DNA of 64,000 bases, taken from NCBI GenBank assembly GCA_025200525.1, contig CM045762.1, forward strand, positions 83,481,893-83,545,892, given 5' to 3'. Source of the DNA: Camellia lanceoleosa (taxonomy: Eukaryota; Streptophyta; Magnoliopsida; Ericales; Theaceae). Positions 46,655-59,012 of this stretch are shown piece by piece (positions within the stretch are counted from its first letter, which is position 1; each line of letters opens with the position of its first letter). Both the position numbers and the translations under genes were made by a program. Under the pieces are notes generated by a model that ran no database searches, was not told where the DNA came from, and saw only the letters and a list, made by a program, of their open reading frames with translations.

Positions 46655-48159
46655 TTAGGGTTGTGGTGGGGGCCGATCATTGCTTCGGTTAGGTTGTGCG
46701 GGTTGTCGGGGAGGGGTGTGTCCGCGGTTGCCCTCGGTAGGTTCGGTCCTTGGCCGTTGCTGGGGACGAGCTGCCGTGAACTGACTGAGGTGCCCCTGGC
46801 GTATCAAACTCTCTACCTGGTCGTTAAGGTTAACACATTCCTCAGTGTTGTGGCCGTGGTCTTGATGGAAACGACAATATTTGGATTGATCTCGCCTGTT
46901 GGAAGGAGACCATGAGGGTTGTGGCCATTTCAAGTTGTAATCTCGTTGGATCTAGTTCAAGACTTATTCCATGGGGGAATTGAGAGGAGTGTACTGCTCA
47001 AACCGTTCGGGCAGTCAGGTAGGTGCTGATTGGTTGGTTCGAGCAGTTCGGTCGGTATACTGAGGTGTTTGCTGTGTATATTGGGTGGTTCTGGTTTCAG
47101 AATCCTTTCTCTTCTCTCTGGGGGTTGGGTTTTTAGTAGTAGTATCTTGGCGGGTTGCTAGAGAATCTTCGGCGTTCATATATTATTGGGCTTTGGAAAT
47201 GAGGGTGGCCATAGAGGTTGGAGGGTTTTTGGAGAGGGAAAAAAGGAAGTCGACTGATTGTAAACCAGCCATGAAAGCCGTGAGAATGACCTTGTCGTTG
47301 TTTCCGCCACCTGTAAGGCTTTGGTGTTAAAACGGGTGACAAAGCTACGTAGTGACTCCCTCTTCGTCTGACGGATGTTCAGGAGCTGAGTCGCCAGGCG
47401 CCGCTGGCGCTGAGCACCAATGAAATGGCTAAGAAAGGAATCGCTTAGGTGTTGAAAAGTAGAGACGGAGTCCATCGGCAGCCGACTAAACCACAGTTGA
47501 GACGACGGCTTAAGCGTTATGGGGAAAGCCCGACACATGATCTCATCAAGAAAAGCATGAAGGATCATTAGGGTCCTGTAAGTCTCCAAGTGGTCAACTG
47601 GGTCTGTTGTGCCGTCAAAAGAGTCGATCGAGGGCATTTTGAACTTGGGAGGTAGGGGTTTGTCCCTGATAGAGGCAACAAACGGTGAATTGGTTGTTGT
47701 GGAGGGTTTATTCTGTATGACTCCTTGAAGCTGGAGTTTCATGGCTCGGAGTTCCGTATCCCAGATAGGAACATTGTCATCGCCAGAATGCAATGGAGGC
47801 TGGATACTACTGGTCTCACCTTCGGGTACAGGTACTGGGACTGATAGATGTAGACCCCGAGGTAGCGGGTTCATGTCTTAGGGTGGGGTTCACAAACCTT
47901 CCAGGTTGGAGAGGTAGGCTTGTTGGAAGGGATGGCTCGGGATTCGTTCTCGGTTAGGTGGGATATCTTGTGGTGGTAGAGGAGGCATAGGGAGGTCTCG
48001 CTGAAGCAAAGCACTGATCAAGGCTTGGTTTTGTTTGGCTAAGCGGTTGATGCTATTAGTGAGTTCTGTGAAATACTGAGGTGGGTTGTTTGGGTTAGGA
48101 GGGTCGGCTTGGGGATCGGCAACATTGTGTTGAGAATCCATGGATCTCGTTGTAACCAT
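46655..48159 (-). pseudogene. Gag of Tat element 1 (broken)
   Basis: Starts at ATG 48159 on the minus strand (MVTTRSMDSQHN). Two stops near 47880-47892 interrupt the frame, which then continues with PKFKMPSIDSFDGTTDPVDHLETY and WFSRLP...F.HLSDSFLSHF, the retrotransposon-gag domain, to about 47340. A frameshift there moves the rest into another frame. The zinc knuckle-like motif CRFHQDHGHNTEEC is at about 46870-46830. The region between Gag and protease is Arg/Pro-rich. Confidence 0.88.
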
Positions 48160-48242
48160 TCACCTTGGTGGGTGGCGATCAGGAATTATCGAGAACGGGT
48201 CTTTGGCAACAATGAGCACAATTGTCACGCAAAGTGAAAGGT

Positions 48243-48262
48243 TTTCCATAGATGGTGCCAAT
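48243..48262 (-). other. Primer binding site of Tat element 1
   Basis: Minus strand begins ATTGGCACCATCTATGGAAA directly after the 5' LTR, a decayed relative of TTGGCGCCGTCTGTGGGAA used by Tat-type elements. Confidence 0.75.
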
Positions 48263-48826
48263 TGATGATACTACTTGTCCCTGATGAACGGGTTGGGCTG
48301 ATCCATGCCCCCAACACCGTTGTCCGGTCCCTGGGCTCACTGAGATACCTGCACAAAAGTCCAATGGGGAATGGGAGTCCCCTTGCGAACCCTCCGACGA
48401 GCAAGTTAGAAGAGAAAGATGAATGGTGTGTAGAAAATAGAGTAATGATAGGGAACTTAACCTTCTTTTTGTTTTAGAAACCTTCTTATATCCTTTGTTC
48501 ATCATTTCCTTGTCCATTTCGAGCTGTCATGTTGGCTGAAAGTTTATGCTCTAGCTTGCCTTGTTCATGGTGAGGCTGTTCTATTTCGACATGAAGGGGT
48601 TATCGCATTAAATGCTGCAAGGGACCTCATTAATGATTGATTTGTGGTGCAATAACTCTGCAGGATCTTTGTTTGCTTACGTGGCTGGTTCTCCCCTTGA
48701 CAAGTGTTTAGATGTCATTAGTTCTTGGTGCAACGTTGGGTTCCAGTAATGTTGGGCTTTAGTGTTTGAACTGTGAATTGAGCTCTAAGTGGTAGGCCAA
48801 AAGTCTCTATGGGCCCACCTATGTCA
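48263..48826 (-). repeat. 5' LTR of Tat element 1
   Basis: Right LTR, pairs with 38148-38695 (about 16 bases longer), ending CCTATGTCA followed by target duplication AATTA. Confidence 0.94.
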
Positions 48827-48831
48827 AATTA

Positions 48832-48995
48832 TAATACCAATTTCAGCTGAGAAGTGAAGTTGGAGATATTTGCTGAATGAAGATTTGGAATTGGATCAAC
48901 TCAACTTAAAAAATAATTTTTTCATATATTTCTTTGTTTTTATCATAAGGAAAGTAAACCATTTAATAAGGGTTTTCAAATTGAAAAATGATATA
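48832..48995. other. Continuation of DUF3774 3' flank beyond Tat insertion
   Basis: Non-coding. 48889-48970 resembles 16425-16505 (ACTTAAAAAAT, TATTTCTT, AAAGTA.ACCATTT), which rejoins the pre-insertion sequence. Confidence 0.6.
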
Positions 48996-49150
48996 TAAAT
49001 TTATTTTTTAAGCTTATTTTTTAGCTAGATTTAATGATGTGTCAAGAAGATAATTGATTGATAATTAGAGAATATTTATTTATCAATCAATCATCTTCTA
49101 GACACATCACTAAAGTCTAAAAGTGAACCTAACTTTTGAATCTAAATAGC
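48996..49150. mobile_element. Foldback element with 29-bp near-perfect stem
   Basis: 49035-49063 (TGATGTGTC.AGAAGATAATTGATTGATA) pairs with 49081-49109. The stem extends outward more loosely (TTTTTAG...TTTAATGATG against its complement near 49110-49140). The short loop is AT-rich. It is a MITE-sized hairpin; it could also yield a small-RNA precursor. Confidence 0.6.
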
Positions 49151-50870
49151 AATATTCTTTCAAATTTTGTGCATAAGAGTTTGTTATTTATTTATTTATT
49201 TATTATAGAAGTTGTATTTAGTTGTTTATTTCAGATTAAATAGTCAATTTGATATAGTACTTTTAATATTTATAATTAAGAGAAATTAAAAATACATCTA
49301 TTTACATGTTAAAATTTTAAGACATTGAATATTTACTTGTTAACTATAGAAGGATAAAGAAAAAATTTAATATATATGCTCAAAAATATTTTTATAACTT
49401 TATAAAGGAATTTTTTAAAGGTTCCTGATATTAAAATTTTATAGGATAAATGACATGCAATATTTTTTATAGTGGTTGGGATCTTTCAACATTTTTTCAA
49501 AAAAAAATTGATTTAGAAAAATTTCAAAACATAGTTTTCTCTGTGTTTTGAAATTTCTCTAATTTGCTCTATTTCTTTGATTTTTTCTGTGTTTTGAAAT
49601 TTATTTCGGTTGAAATTTCTCTGGTTTGTTCACAAATTTCTTTGTGTTTTAACTAATTTTCTCTTGGTAAAAATTTTGCTCACAAATTTCTCTATGCTTT
49701 AACCAATTTTCTTTGATTTGAAATTTATCTGGTTTACTCACAATTTTCTCTAGTTTATTTTCTCTATATTGTAACCAAACTAGAGAAAATTGAACATATA
49801 TATATATTTTTAAAAAGGTATAGAAGTTAGACACCAACTCAACCTTTCTCTCTCACTTCCTTTCATTTCGCTCTACAACCATGATTGTCCTCTCCATTAT
49901 CTAGTTTGTTTTTCTACTAAACATGCCTTCAAATTAACTTGTTTAATTAACTAGAAATCTATAGAGTTCATAAACTATAGATCAATTTGTTTGAAATAGA
50001 TGAACAATCCATAGCAGTTTCAATGAACGAAATCAAGAATCAGATGCAAAAATCAAAGAACTAAACTAGTAAAGAAACTTAATACCCATATTAAAATCAA
50101 AGAACCCAATTGGAAGGAACATAATCAACAATAGAATTTAAAGAAAGCTAATCCTAAAAGGCCAAGAATAAGAAAAATCAGGATTATAGTTTGGATGTAG
50201 AAAAAATAGAGGGATGAAAGAAATCCATTTAATTGTAGAGAAATGTGTGAAAAGAAAAAATAGAGAGTAACATACGACAAAGGAAAGGGCATACAATTAG
50301 ATGCATAAATCAGATTCAAAATCCAGAGTACCTATGAATTTGACTCAAGAACTCGAGTCTAGGTTACAATCATATTGATTCTAGAAGCTGCAAATGGCCA
50401 CTTCAACTTCACGAAGGCTCATCTGTTCCGATGGAGAGTCAAATAGATCAAGATTTGAACTCGATTCCAGAAGCTGCGAATGGCCACTTTGACTCCACAA
50501 AGGATCATTTCACATGATGTGTAGTTCTTGAACGAGTGAGGGACCTTAAACTACAAAAAATAAAATAAAATAAAATAAAATTATGGACCTCTCACATTAC
50601 TAAACGTGGACGAAGGATGTTAGATTAAATACCCCATTTAAAATTCTAAACTTTGTTTAAAATTTCTCTTGTTGTGCCATCTCTGTCACTCACTTAGTGT
50701 GTCATTTTTTTTTATCTTTCTCTCTGTCGATTTGTCACTTGTCTCTAATCACCATGTCGCTGCAACCATTATCTCTCCTGTCACCAGTGGTGCAGTCCCT
50801 CTAACATAGGTTATTAATTCTTCTTTTATTTATAAGCAATCTCTTATCAATTGGAAAAAAAAAAAAAATC
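49151..50870. other. AT-rich intergenic, no gene seen
   Basis: No gene. A ~90-bp imperfect duplication lies at 50380-50510 (AGAAGCTGC.AATGGCCACTT). Confidence 0.5.
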
Positions 50871-50879
50871 ATTAATTCC

Positions 50880-51769
50880 CTATAAAGCAATAGTTATTGA
50901 GAAGGGAATTTGCGCCGAACATATGGGTCGAGCAAAATTTAGATTTTGGGCTGTTGTCCTGGATCTCTCAATCGAGTTGGAAGGATGCCCAGGTCCGAAA
51001 TGTCTAGTCGGTATGGACCAAGGGTCAAGCTCGGTCAAATAGCAACCAAGCTTTCAACCGGGCTAAGGGTTGGTGGCCAATGACTTTGGTCGAGCTTTGG
51101 AGCTAAGCAAAATTTACCTTGGAAGGTGAACAATATTCGACCGAGCTGAAGAGTGGTTGACGTCGGCAACTCTGCCCGCAATCTGACTAAGTGGGTTGGC
51201 CACGCTTTGAAGTGGAGCGAGGTTGGCTTGGATGGGTTCACATAGTCTAACCGGGCTAGAAGTAACTAGCTAAGCACCTCAGATCTAGACCGGTTGGAAA
51301 TAGTGTGGTTTCAAAGGGCGGACGACATCGCATCGTGCTGTGGATAACTCAGTGGGAATTGCCGAGTGGCCCAATTGGAGTGTGAAGAAGAGAACCTGTC
51401 GTTCGTACTCGTCAATACCGTTTAGAGGTACATTTAATGTTGTTTGGCAGCATTGACGCATGCACGTGTAAGGCAAATAGAAGATAGAACATCCATGCGT
51501 CCAAGAAAGGATGAGCAAGGCAGTGCGAGCATAAACTATATAAGCCTTGCGGCGTCTCCATGCAAAAGGTATGCAACTTTCCTTACTCAGAGCTATCTTT
51601 GTTTTTGTCTTTCTTCTCTAAGGGTGCTAACTTGATTGTCAGAGGGGTTTTCCGGCAACACATGCAACGAGTAGCTCACAGTCATTCTGCTCTCAGGTTG
51701 TATGACACTGTTCAGAGTGACACGGAGCTTGGACGCAAGGAGTACATAAGAATATTTACTTCCTATACA
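50880..51769 (+). repeat. Probable LTR remnant of a Tat-like element
   Basis: More GC-rich than its flanks, with TATATAAG at 51537-51544. It ends CTATACA at about 51769, directly followed by TTGGCACTTTCTATG, a decayed Tat-type primer binding site. The left boundary and the second LTR are not found, so extent is approximate. Confidence 0.45.
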
Positions 51770-51839
51770 ATTGGCACTTTCTATGAAAATTTTGACATAC
51801 AAAACCTTATCCTCCAAGCTTTTCTGATCAACCTCAATG

Positions 51840-52945
51840 GTGAACAACGATAACGTTCCGATGTTTGCTATCGATGAAATTACGCCAAAGTCTGTTCGAT
51901 GGCACGATGACTTGCTCGCTGTTCTGACAATAGCTGGTTTGGAGACCTTCACATGAGGGCCCCCTGAGAGATATGAGAGACAAATGCGCAAGGAGTTATG
52001 GGTGCTTATTGAGCCAAAAGGGTGCCGCCGACAACAAGAGTTACACACTCAACATCTGGAGAGCAAGCTGAGGGACCAAGATGTCGTCATCAAAAAGATG
52101 GGGATGGAGATGGAGGCCATGAAGCGCCAACTGATCGGGGAAATAGCGTTGCTGGAGTGGGAAACCACAGCGAGTGCGCCTAGTTCTGCCATTTTGGCAT
52201 TTGGAGTAGACGACCAACTCCTTCATTTTCCATCTCGAGGAGTTTCAGAGTCGACGACTTTGTTGCATTGGCAGATGTATCTTGCACTCGAGGCAACAAC
52301 TATCGTCTCTCAGTCCATCGATGATGTCAAGATACTCGTATTCTGATCAATCGAGAGATTTGATGGATGTATTGTAGGAGCAAGCGCACCGGCGGGAGGC
52401 TTAGAAAATGTCGGCACTGCAGCGGTTGGCCACCAAAGGTCGTGCCAGTGAGAAGGTCATAATGCTGTCACCGCATTTGGTGACACACTTATCGCTAGAT
52501 AGGGATTTGGTGAGGCTAAGTGCCACCCCTTTTTCCCTCGAGATAGAAAAAACTTTGCTCTTCGCTAGTTTTCACTAGCCAAAATTCATGTTATATGACG
52601 AAAAACCGCTCCGTACATGCATCTAAGTCACTTCCAGCAAGTTATGGCTGGACACAGGCAGAATAGTGCACTTATGTGCCTAATTTTCCCAGCAAGTACA
52701 GAAGAATTGGTCTTGAAATGGTTCGAGAGGCTATCGGAGGGAACTATCAAGAGATGACAGTAATTGGTGGAGGCGTTTGTCACTAGATTCAAAATGAACA
52801 CCAAAACATCCAAGGAAGTTGACCATCTCTTGGGAATCAAGATGGAATCAGGCGACTCTTTGAAGGCATATAACGCTAAGTATTGAGAGACTTTCAACGA
52901 GATCCTTGATTGCCCAGCCAACCTTGCAATCACCAAATATAGGCG
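51840..52945 (+). pseudogene. Decayed Tat-like gag remnant
   Basis: A charged N-terminal frame near 51840 (MVNNDNVPMFAIDEITP) leads into a coiled-coil-like segment (ESKLRDQDVVIKKMGMEMEAMKRQL) at 52020-52140. The Gag domain is recognisable at 52700-52935: KWFERLSEGTIK, LVEAFVTRFKMN, LLGIKMESGDSLKAYNAKY, ETFNEI and ITKYRRGL, with stops inside. No pol follows. It probably belongs to another gag-only type element truncated at its 3' side by the Copia fragment. Confidence 0.7.
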
Positions 52946-53287
52946 TGGTCTTTCAGAACATAGTTCTAGCAAAGGAAGTCTGACTGCTTCCAAGAATCTA
53001 GAGTCATGAGCTTCTTCTTGTCTTGCTTATTCTCCTTTACGGCTGGTGAATCCTCACTCAAAAACCTTGCAAGGCTAAGAGTAGTCAAGTAGAATAGCAT
53101 CTTTTGCTACCACACCTCTTGAAATTCACTCCAGTGAACTTCTCCAAGCGCTCATGATGGTTGAGTGGTCCTCTCGGAATAGCAGAGGTAGTAACAGGGT
53201 TGACCATAGAGGTCACAGTAAGGGTTGCCAAGCCAGTTGTATCGGGGTTCTGATCCCCACTAGCATTAGTAGCAGCAAGCAACAATG
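52935..53287 (-). pseudogene. Ty1/Copia gag N-terminal fragment
   Basis: On the minus strand, PLNHHERLEKFTGVNFKR (53165-53110) then, after a frameshift and a stop, QKMLFYLTTLSLARFL and TLDSWKQSDFLC (down to about 52970) match the N-terminal Gag region of Copia-type plant retrotransposons, as recalled. It joins tail to tail with the Gypsy gag remnant near 52945. No other Copia domain is nearby. Confidence 0.6.
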
Positions 53288-54700
53288 AAGATCATGATGA
53301 TTGCCATTTCTGAAAAATACAACAGAATTTCATTATTCTGTGTTTCCAGAAATTAAACTTAACACTAGAAATCCCAAAGTTAGAAATTTAATTCAAACTA
53401 GTCTCACCACTTACTCTATAATTGAACATGGTTAGGAAAATTTTCAGGAAGACTAGATGGGGCACCAGTCTCACTTAAAACCCAGTTAACCTTAGACAAA
53501 ACTTTTAAGAATATGTTGACTCCTAGTTCATGGGAAAAAAATTTAGAATTAAGTTTTCTGGGGGATAAATTAGGTTAAAACAAATCAAGTTTCAAAACTT
53601 ACAAGTAATTAAAAAGTTGCTAACCAAATTACAAGCAATTCAAAAATTGCTACAATAATTACAAGCAAATAAAATGCTTTCAAGAAATTACAATCAAACA
53701 AACTTGCTTCAACAAATTGATAAATAACTACCACTCGAACTCAAGCAAAAAATTGTTTCAAACATAAAGAATAAAAACCAATCCAACTTAAGATTCTTAT
53801 GGTCGAAAAAATTCATTTCCCCTCTTAGGTATTTCTATTCAACAAAAAGGTTAGTAGTCCAATTTTTATTTATTTATTTATTATTGCGATCCCAAATTTT
53901 ATTCATTTGGATTTTTTTTTTCCATTCCTTTTCGCATAAGTATTCCTATAACGAGAGTTAACAGAAAAACACAACGAAATATAAAACAAATAGTTGAAAG
54001 AAACTGTAAAAGCAATAAATTAATTTAATAGCAAAATTAAGTAAAAATTAAAATGGTAGACAAGTTACACAATTAAACTTATAACTCTAAAAATTAAATT
54101 AAAATTAATTGGCAAGAATTATTACACAATAAACAGGTAAATAATTCTAGAATGCAAAATTATGCATAATTATTCTAGGAGAATCAACTACTAGCAAGCC
54201 ATTCTAAGAAGCAATTGACGTGTAAATAACTTTAGAAAACTAGAAGCAATTAACATGCAAATTAAACTAAAATTTAGAAATAAAACATGTACATAATTCT
54301 AGAACTCTAGAAAATAAAGAACATGCAAATTATCTTAAAAATCTAGAAAATAATAAATATGTAAATTAAATTAGAATCTAGAATATAATGAACATAAATA
54401 TTACACTAGAAAAATAAAAAGAATTAGTATGTCAATTTTAATTTGAACACTAGAGACTCGTGAGAATGCAAATTATATTATAAAATTATAAAATATAAAA
54501 ACATGCAAATCATGGTAAGAAATTAGAAATTGAACACAAAATTATACATCCATACTAAAATCATATATCATGAAACTATATTCATTTAAATGAATTGGAA
54601 CAGTGTGGGTTTGGTATAATATTTTATTAGTCTAATCATGGCTATACATCTATGACTCGCAGAAAACAAAATAGCAGCATGCAAATTAATTTAAATGAAT
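53288..54700. other. AT-rich intergenic, no gene seen
   Basis: Very AT-rich, with loosely recurring words such as ACAAGCAATT and ACATGCAAATTA. No coding frame or element boundary can be supported. Confidence 0.5.
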
Positions 54701-54704
54701 GGAG

Positions 54705-54958
54705 TTTTCTTAGGTGTGCAACCCACAAAAGGTGTAAGTGGGTTGCACACCATGTGCCACTTACACAAAAGGTGTAAGTGTAAGGTGTAAGTGTAAGTGT
54801 AAGGTGTAAGTGTAAGGTGTAAATGTAAGGTGTAAGGTATAAGTGAGTTGCACACTATGTGCCACTTACACAAAAGGTGTAAGGTATAAGGTATAAAAGG
54901 TGTAAGTATAAGGTGTAAGTGTAAAGAATAAGGTGTAAGGTGTAAGTTGCACACCATA
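54705..54958. repeat. GTGTAAG / GTATAAG minisatellite
   Basis: Many copies of (A)AGGTGTAAGT with variants, interleaved with two copies of GTTGCACAC.ATGTGCCACTTACA at about 54741 and 54849, so the array has a higher-order unit of about 110 bp. The end of one unit is complementary to the repeat (CTTACAC), allowing foldback. Confidence 0.8.
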
Positions 54959-55138
54959 ACCAAACCCTAAATGAATTCATATCGAAATACAGGACTGGAA
55001 CACTGTATAAATCACCTAGAAAAATCTTGCATGAAACTATTTTACTTTTTATTTACTAGCATAAACCAAAACAGTGCAGTCTTTCGGAAAACAGTAGCAT
55101 GTAATTTTTTTTTTCTCCGAGTAACAGATACAAAGCAG

Positions 55139-55915
55139 TGTAATCTATTGAAATTAAAAATGAATCTATTTATACGGGAAAGAAATACGTCTTCTCGTAT
55201 AATCTTATTGATCAAGTCTGCGCTTCTTCGTACAACGTCGCTTTATTACCTGAAAACACAAACGTGAGCTAGTCGGCGGGTGGGTGCCGGAAACCTCTCC
55301 GATGCCTAAGTCAGTAAGCTTGACAAGTAGACAAAAGCTCTGCGTATTCAGAAAACAAAGTTGTGTTACCTCTCCAAAGGTGATATGGGTGAGCTTATAT
55401 AGGTTTCGCGTGGCATAATCCTGGTAGGACTCTTACTCCTGCATGTAGAGTCCTCCTAGGATTCATACTCCTGAGAGATAATACTTCTTTCAACACCCCC
55501 CTCACTGCTTAAACCAAGTGAGATGGTTTTTCCTCAGCCGAACTACCTTACGACCGAAGTAACATTTGCCATGTTAGACTGACCAGAGTGACCACCCTAT
55601 ACGCCAGTTCGGCTCTGCCTTACTGTCTCCTACCTCGGCTCCCCATACTATGACCGAGCTATCTATAGAAAATACTTGCCGAACTAACTCAGGACAGTCA
55701 AGAAGATAGCTTCTCTTACTTCGGCTAGAAGACCCAACTGGGCTAGTCGAAGCACACTTCTGACCGAGATAACAAACTTCCGTGACCGAACTAATTACCT
55801 CGGCCTCGTGGACCGGACTGGTTTCAAGGCCCATTAACTCAACCTCTCCTACTACGGCCCACAACGGCCCATATACCTAGTTCGGCCCAATTTACCTGTA
55901 TAAATCACCCTCACA
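55139..55915 (-). repeat. 3' LTR of Tat element 2 (left edge uncertain)
   Basis: The right edge is set by ...CCTCACA at 55915, which on the minus strand gives TGTGAGGGTGATTTATACAG preceded by a purine-rich AATTAAGGGGCAAT. A minus-strand TATA box, TATATAAG, lies at 55394-55401. The left edge is chosen at a TG (55139) but could be elsewhere between about 55100 and 55260. Rich in CCGAACTA/CCGAGCTA words. Confidence 0.6.
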
Positions 55916-56163
55916 ATTGCCCCTTAATTCCATCTGTGCAGCATGATAGGGATTACCTGTCTATAAACCGAGCTAAAGTGATAGCTTATCCAGCCGAGCT
56001 ACAATCCTTTAGCTATTCCGGCCGAGCCGTAAACCTTTTAGCTTCACCAGCCGAGCTAAAAACTATTTAGTTTATCCAGCCGAGCTAAACCCAAGCCAAG
56101 CTGTGCACGTCCGGTCAAAGACGTCTCTTCAATTTGCAGAAACTGAATCGTTCAGTATTCCAA

Positions 56164-56175
56164 TGACACGTGTCA
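56164..56175 (+). promoter_or_regulatory. G-box palindrome upstream of antisense gene
   Basis: TGACACGTGTCA is a perfect 12-bp palindrome with a CACGTG core. ATTGG (inverse CCAAT box) lies 9 bases on. It sits about 240 bases before a likely 5' splice donor at 56412, suiting a promoter for rightward transcription from inside the element. Function is inferred. Confidence 0.5.
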
Positions 56176-56411
56176 CACTCTTATTGGCTATGCACAACTG
56201 TCACGCCTTTCTTCGTATTCCACATTTTTTGAACAGTTCCCGCCTTTCCTTCTTCACAAAACAAAAACCCTTTCATTTTTGGACCTATTACGCTTTTCCT
56301 TCTCTCTTTCTTGCAAATCTCTGAAAGTCCCATTGTTCTTCAACCTTGCATCTCTGAAGCTCGTGTCTTGCTGCCGTTTGCTTCCACTTCGTTCCTCTTC
56401 CTCTCTACCAG

Positions 56412-57026
56412 GTAAGCATTAGAAATCTGTTTTCTCTTCTCTTGTTTTTGTTTAATCCGTTTGTAGTGTGTTTTTGAAAAACACTTCTTGCTATTATTTT
56501 TGTACTTTTTCTGGAAAGAACTTGCCTGTAGAACGCTAGAACTTCATGAATCTTCAAGTAATAGCTAGTGGAACACTTTATTTGATCCAAAAAACCCGTC
56601 CAATCGAACTAGGAATTTGTTTTTGCTATATAAAGATATAGGAAAACTGGAACCGAACTAGCACTTGTGCACATCACAGTAATTTCAATAGGCCACCAAC
56701 TGATTCACATTAGCCGAAATAAAAACGCACCAAACTAGAAAATTTTGGCCCTCGACTGTGCTAAGCCTAGGGGCTAAGCCAGCTTTCTCAGTTTCTAAAC
56801 CAAACTCAGAAAGCTGCCCCTTTATGCCCAACCGGAGTAACAAATCCAATAGGTAAAACCGAAATAACCAAACATCCTACCGAGCCGAGATAACAAGCAC
56901 CTTGGTTACAACCGAGGTAGATCCTGTAGTACACTGCGTAGCCGAAGTAAGACTTCCTTTTCTTGCTTTGATTTTGTAGCACGGTCAATGATCTGTGCTT
57001 AACCCCTTTGTTCTTCCACTTTGCAG
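56412..57026 (+). other. Possible leader intron of antisense gene
   Basis: CTACCAG/GTAAGC at 56411/56412 is a near-consensus donor following a CT-rich leader. CTTTGCAG ends at 57026, about 96 bases before the ATG at 57123. Inferred from splice-site match only. Confidence 0.4.
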
Positions 57027-57122
57027 ACTTTAGGCCGCCCAAGCCATCCTCTTGAGTGCTCGACCGAGCTTCTGAGCACAATCTTTTCCACCGAAGTAAC
57101 TTATTCTTAATTTATACAATAA

Positions 57123-58967
57123 ATGGGGAAGTATAGATTTTTAGTAGAAACCCTAGGAGGCCTTGTCGAATTCCGCAAGGATTACAACATTCCTGCCGAT
57201 GTCCACCTTACCCTAGCCAAGAAAAACACCATTCCTTGGGGGAATGAGGGTTCTGTGCCTTTTACCCTTCTTTCAATAATTAAGACCGGACTAAGATTCT
57301 CGGTCCAACCATTAATTTGCGAGTTCCTTAGGTAGACCAAGCTTTGCCCCACCCAACTCTCCACCAACTCTTACCGTATAATAATGGGCATCGCCGAACT
57401 AAACCGCTAAACCGGCCTGAACCTCGGTCTAGCCGAAATATTCCATCAATATTCTTTAGGATCCAAAGAAGATGGGTGGGTATACTACCTTAGGATACGC
57501 CGACGTAGAGAAAAAATAATAAAATATACGCCGGATAGAGACTTGAATGACGACGACTTCTTTTGGGTATCTGGGAATTTTGAGGACCACCAAGCCCAAA
57601 TCCCAGGCCGAAGTATAAACTGGAACAAAGGAATCCCTGGTAAACTTACTTCGGTTTTCCATGCATTCTTCTTTTTTACTTCGGTTTCCAATTTTCAACC
57701 GGACTAACAGTTGTTTTCTCCATGCAGACTCAGCCCATCTACACTCATTGTACAGCCACCCCAACCTTGGTATCCTCCGTGCCGCACTACGTGTTCAAGA
57801 AAGAAGTTGGGCTAAACTTCTCAGCTTTGAGCCGACGTATAGATACACCGGTCGCAGAAAAGCGAGAGTTACTGACTTTCTTCTAGAAGACGCCCCAGAG
57901 CCGGACCCTACCTTGCCCCAAATCAACCTAGTGCCTCTCACTGCCGAACAAGAGATGGCCAAAAGGAGCAGATTGAAGGCGCTGTTGACCGCAACCAACC
58001 CAACCGATGCACTACCAACCGGCCAGACCACAGAGACCGTGGTGGCCCTTCCATCCCAACAGCCGTTGTCATCTCGCCCAAGTAAACGTGCCCGGACTAC
58101 CCAAACCGAGCAACGACTTGTGGATGAGAACATTTTGCCACCAAGCCCTCCTCCAAGCCCCCAACGAAGCCCTCAAAGGGAGGATTCTGACCGAGCTGGC
58201 ACTTCAAAGTGGGTTCCCAGTCTCTCCTTCAACAACCGTGACATTCTGGCCTCGGATTCGGTTGTCACTGAGAAGGACCACTCAATGGCTTTTAATCTGG
58301 CCAAGAGTGTGTGCCTTCCAAAAGACATGGAGCACCACTATAAACAACTCAATACCGAGCTGAAGTCAATCCGGTCTTCTACTAAGTCCATGATCCTGGT
58401 AAATAACTCTCTACTTTCTATGTAATTTTTTCTAACTTTCAGTCCGGCTAAAGTTACTTCTCCTTTGCAGGCCATCCAGAAAAACCAAGTCACACACAGG
58501 AGGGTCATGGAGCTTAGGAGGAATACAAGGGAGGCCATGGCTGAGGCCGAGGCAAAAACAGCCGAACTAGAGGAGGCAAAAGCCATGAGAACGGGCGATC
58601 GATCAAGTGAAGTTAACTCCTACCGAGGCTGAGAAGCAAAATATCGCCATTGAGACAAAGGACAAGTTCCTGCGTCACTTGGCAAAAATTGAGAAGAAAA
58701 AGGACACTGAAATAAATGAACTGAAGGCCGGAATGAAGAAAGCCGAAAAAAGAGGCTTTAAGAAGGCTGAAGACGCCTACACCCTCCAGTGCGACGTAGC
58801 AAAGGATTTATTCTTCAAATGTGGCTGGAGGAGTGCGGTGGAGCGGCTCGGTTGTACGCCTGACACCGATGTCTACAATGCTCCACCGTATTCTATTCCG
58901 GCCTCGCTTTCGCAATATGCTGCCGATCTCCAAAGGCAGTTTTCTTGAGGGGTCCGGTGATGACGAA

Positions 58968-59012
<45 letters not shown>

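Larger units (their letters stand above)
38148..48826 (-). mobile_element. Ty3/Gypsy Tat-type element with antisense ORF, full length, degenerate
   Basis: 10.7-kb element on the minus strand with ~550-bp LTRs (TGATGATACTAC...CCTATGTCA on plus). Target duplication AATTA lies at 38143-38147 and 48827-48831. Order in element sense: 5' LTR (right), primer site, Gag, protease, RT/RNase H, second RNase H, integrase, non-coding gap, antisense ORF, tandem repeats, purine tract, 3' LTR (left). The second RNase H, lack of a chromodomain and the antisense ORF identify the Tat lineage. Gag and pol carry many stops and frameshifts. Confidence 0.94.

Noticed and set aside
50851..51042. Possible small host gene
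   Set aside because: Frame of 63 codons within a GC-richer block better read as an LTR remnant; no family signature.
55574..55864. 96-codon minus-strand frame in the 3' LTR of Tat element 2
   Set aside because: Lies inside an LTR built from CCGAACTA-type words; no domain, no independent support.
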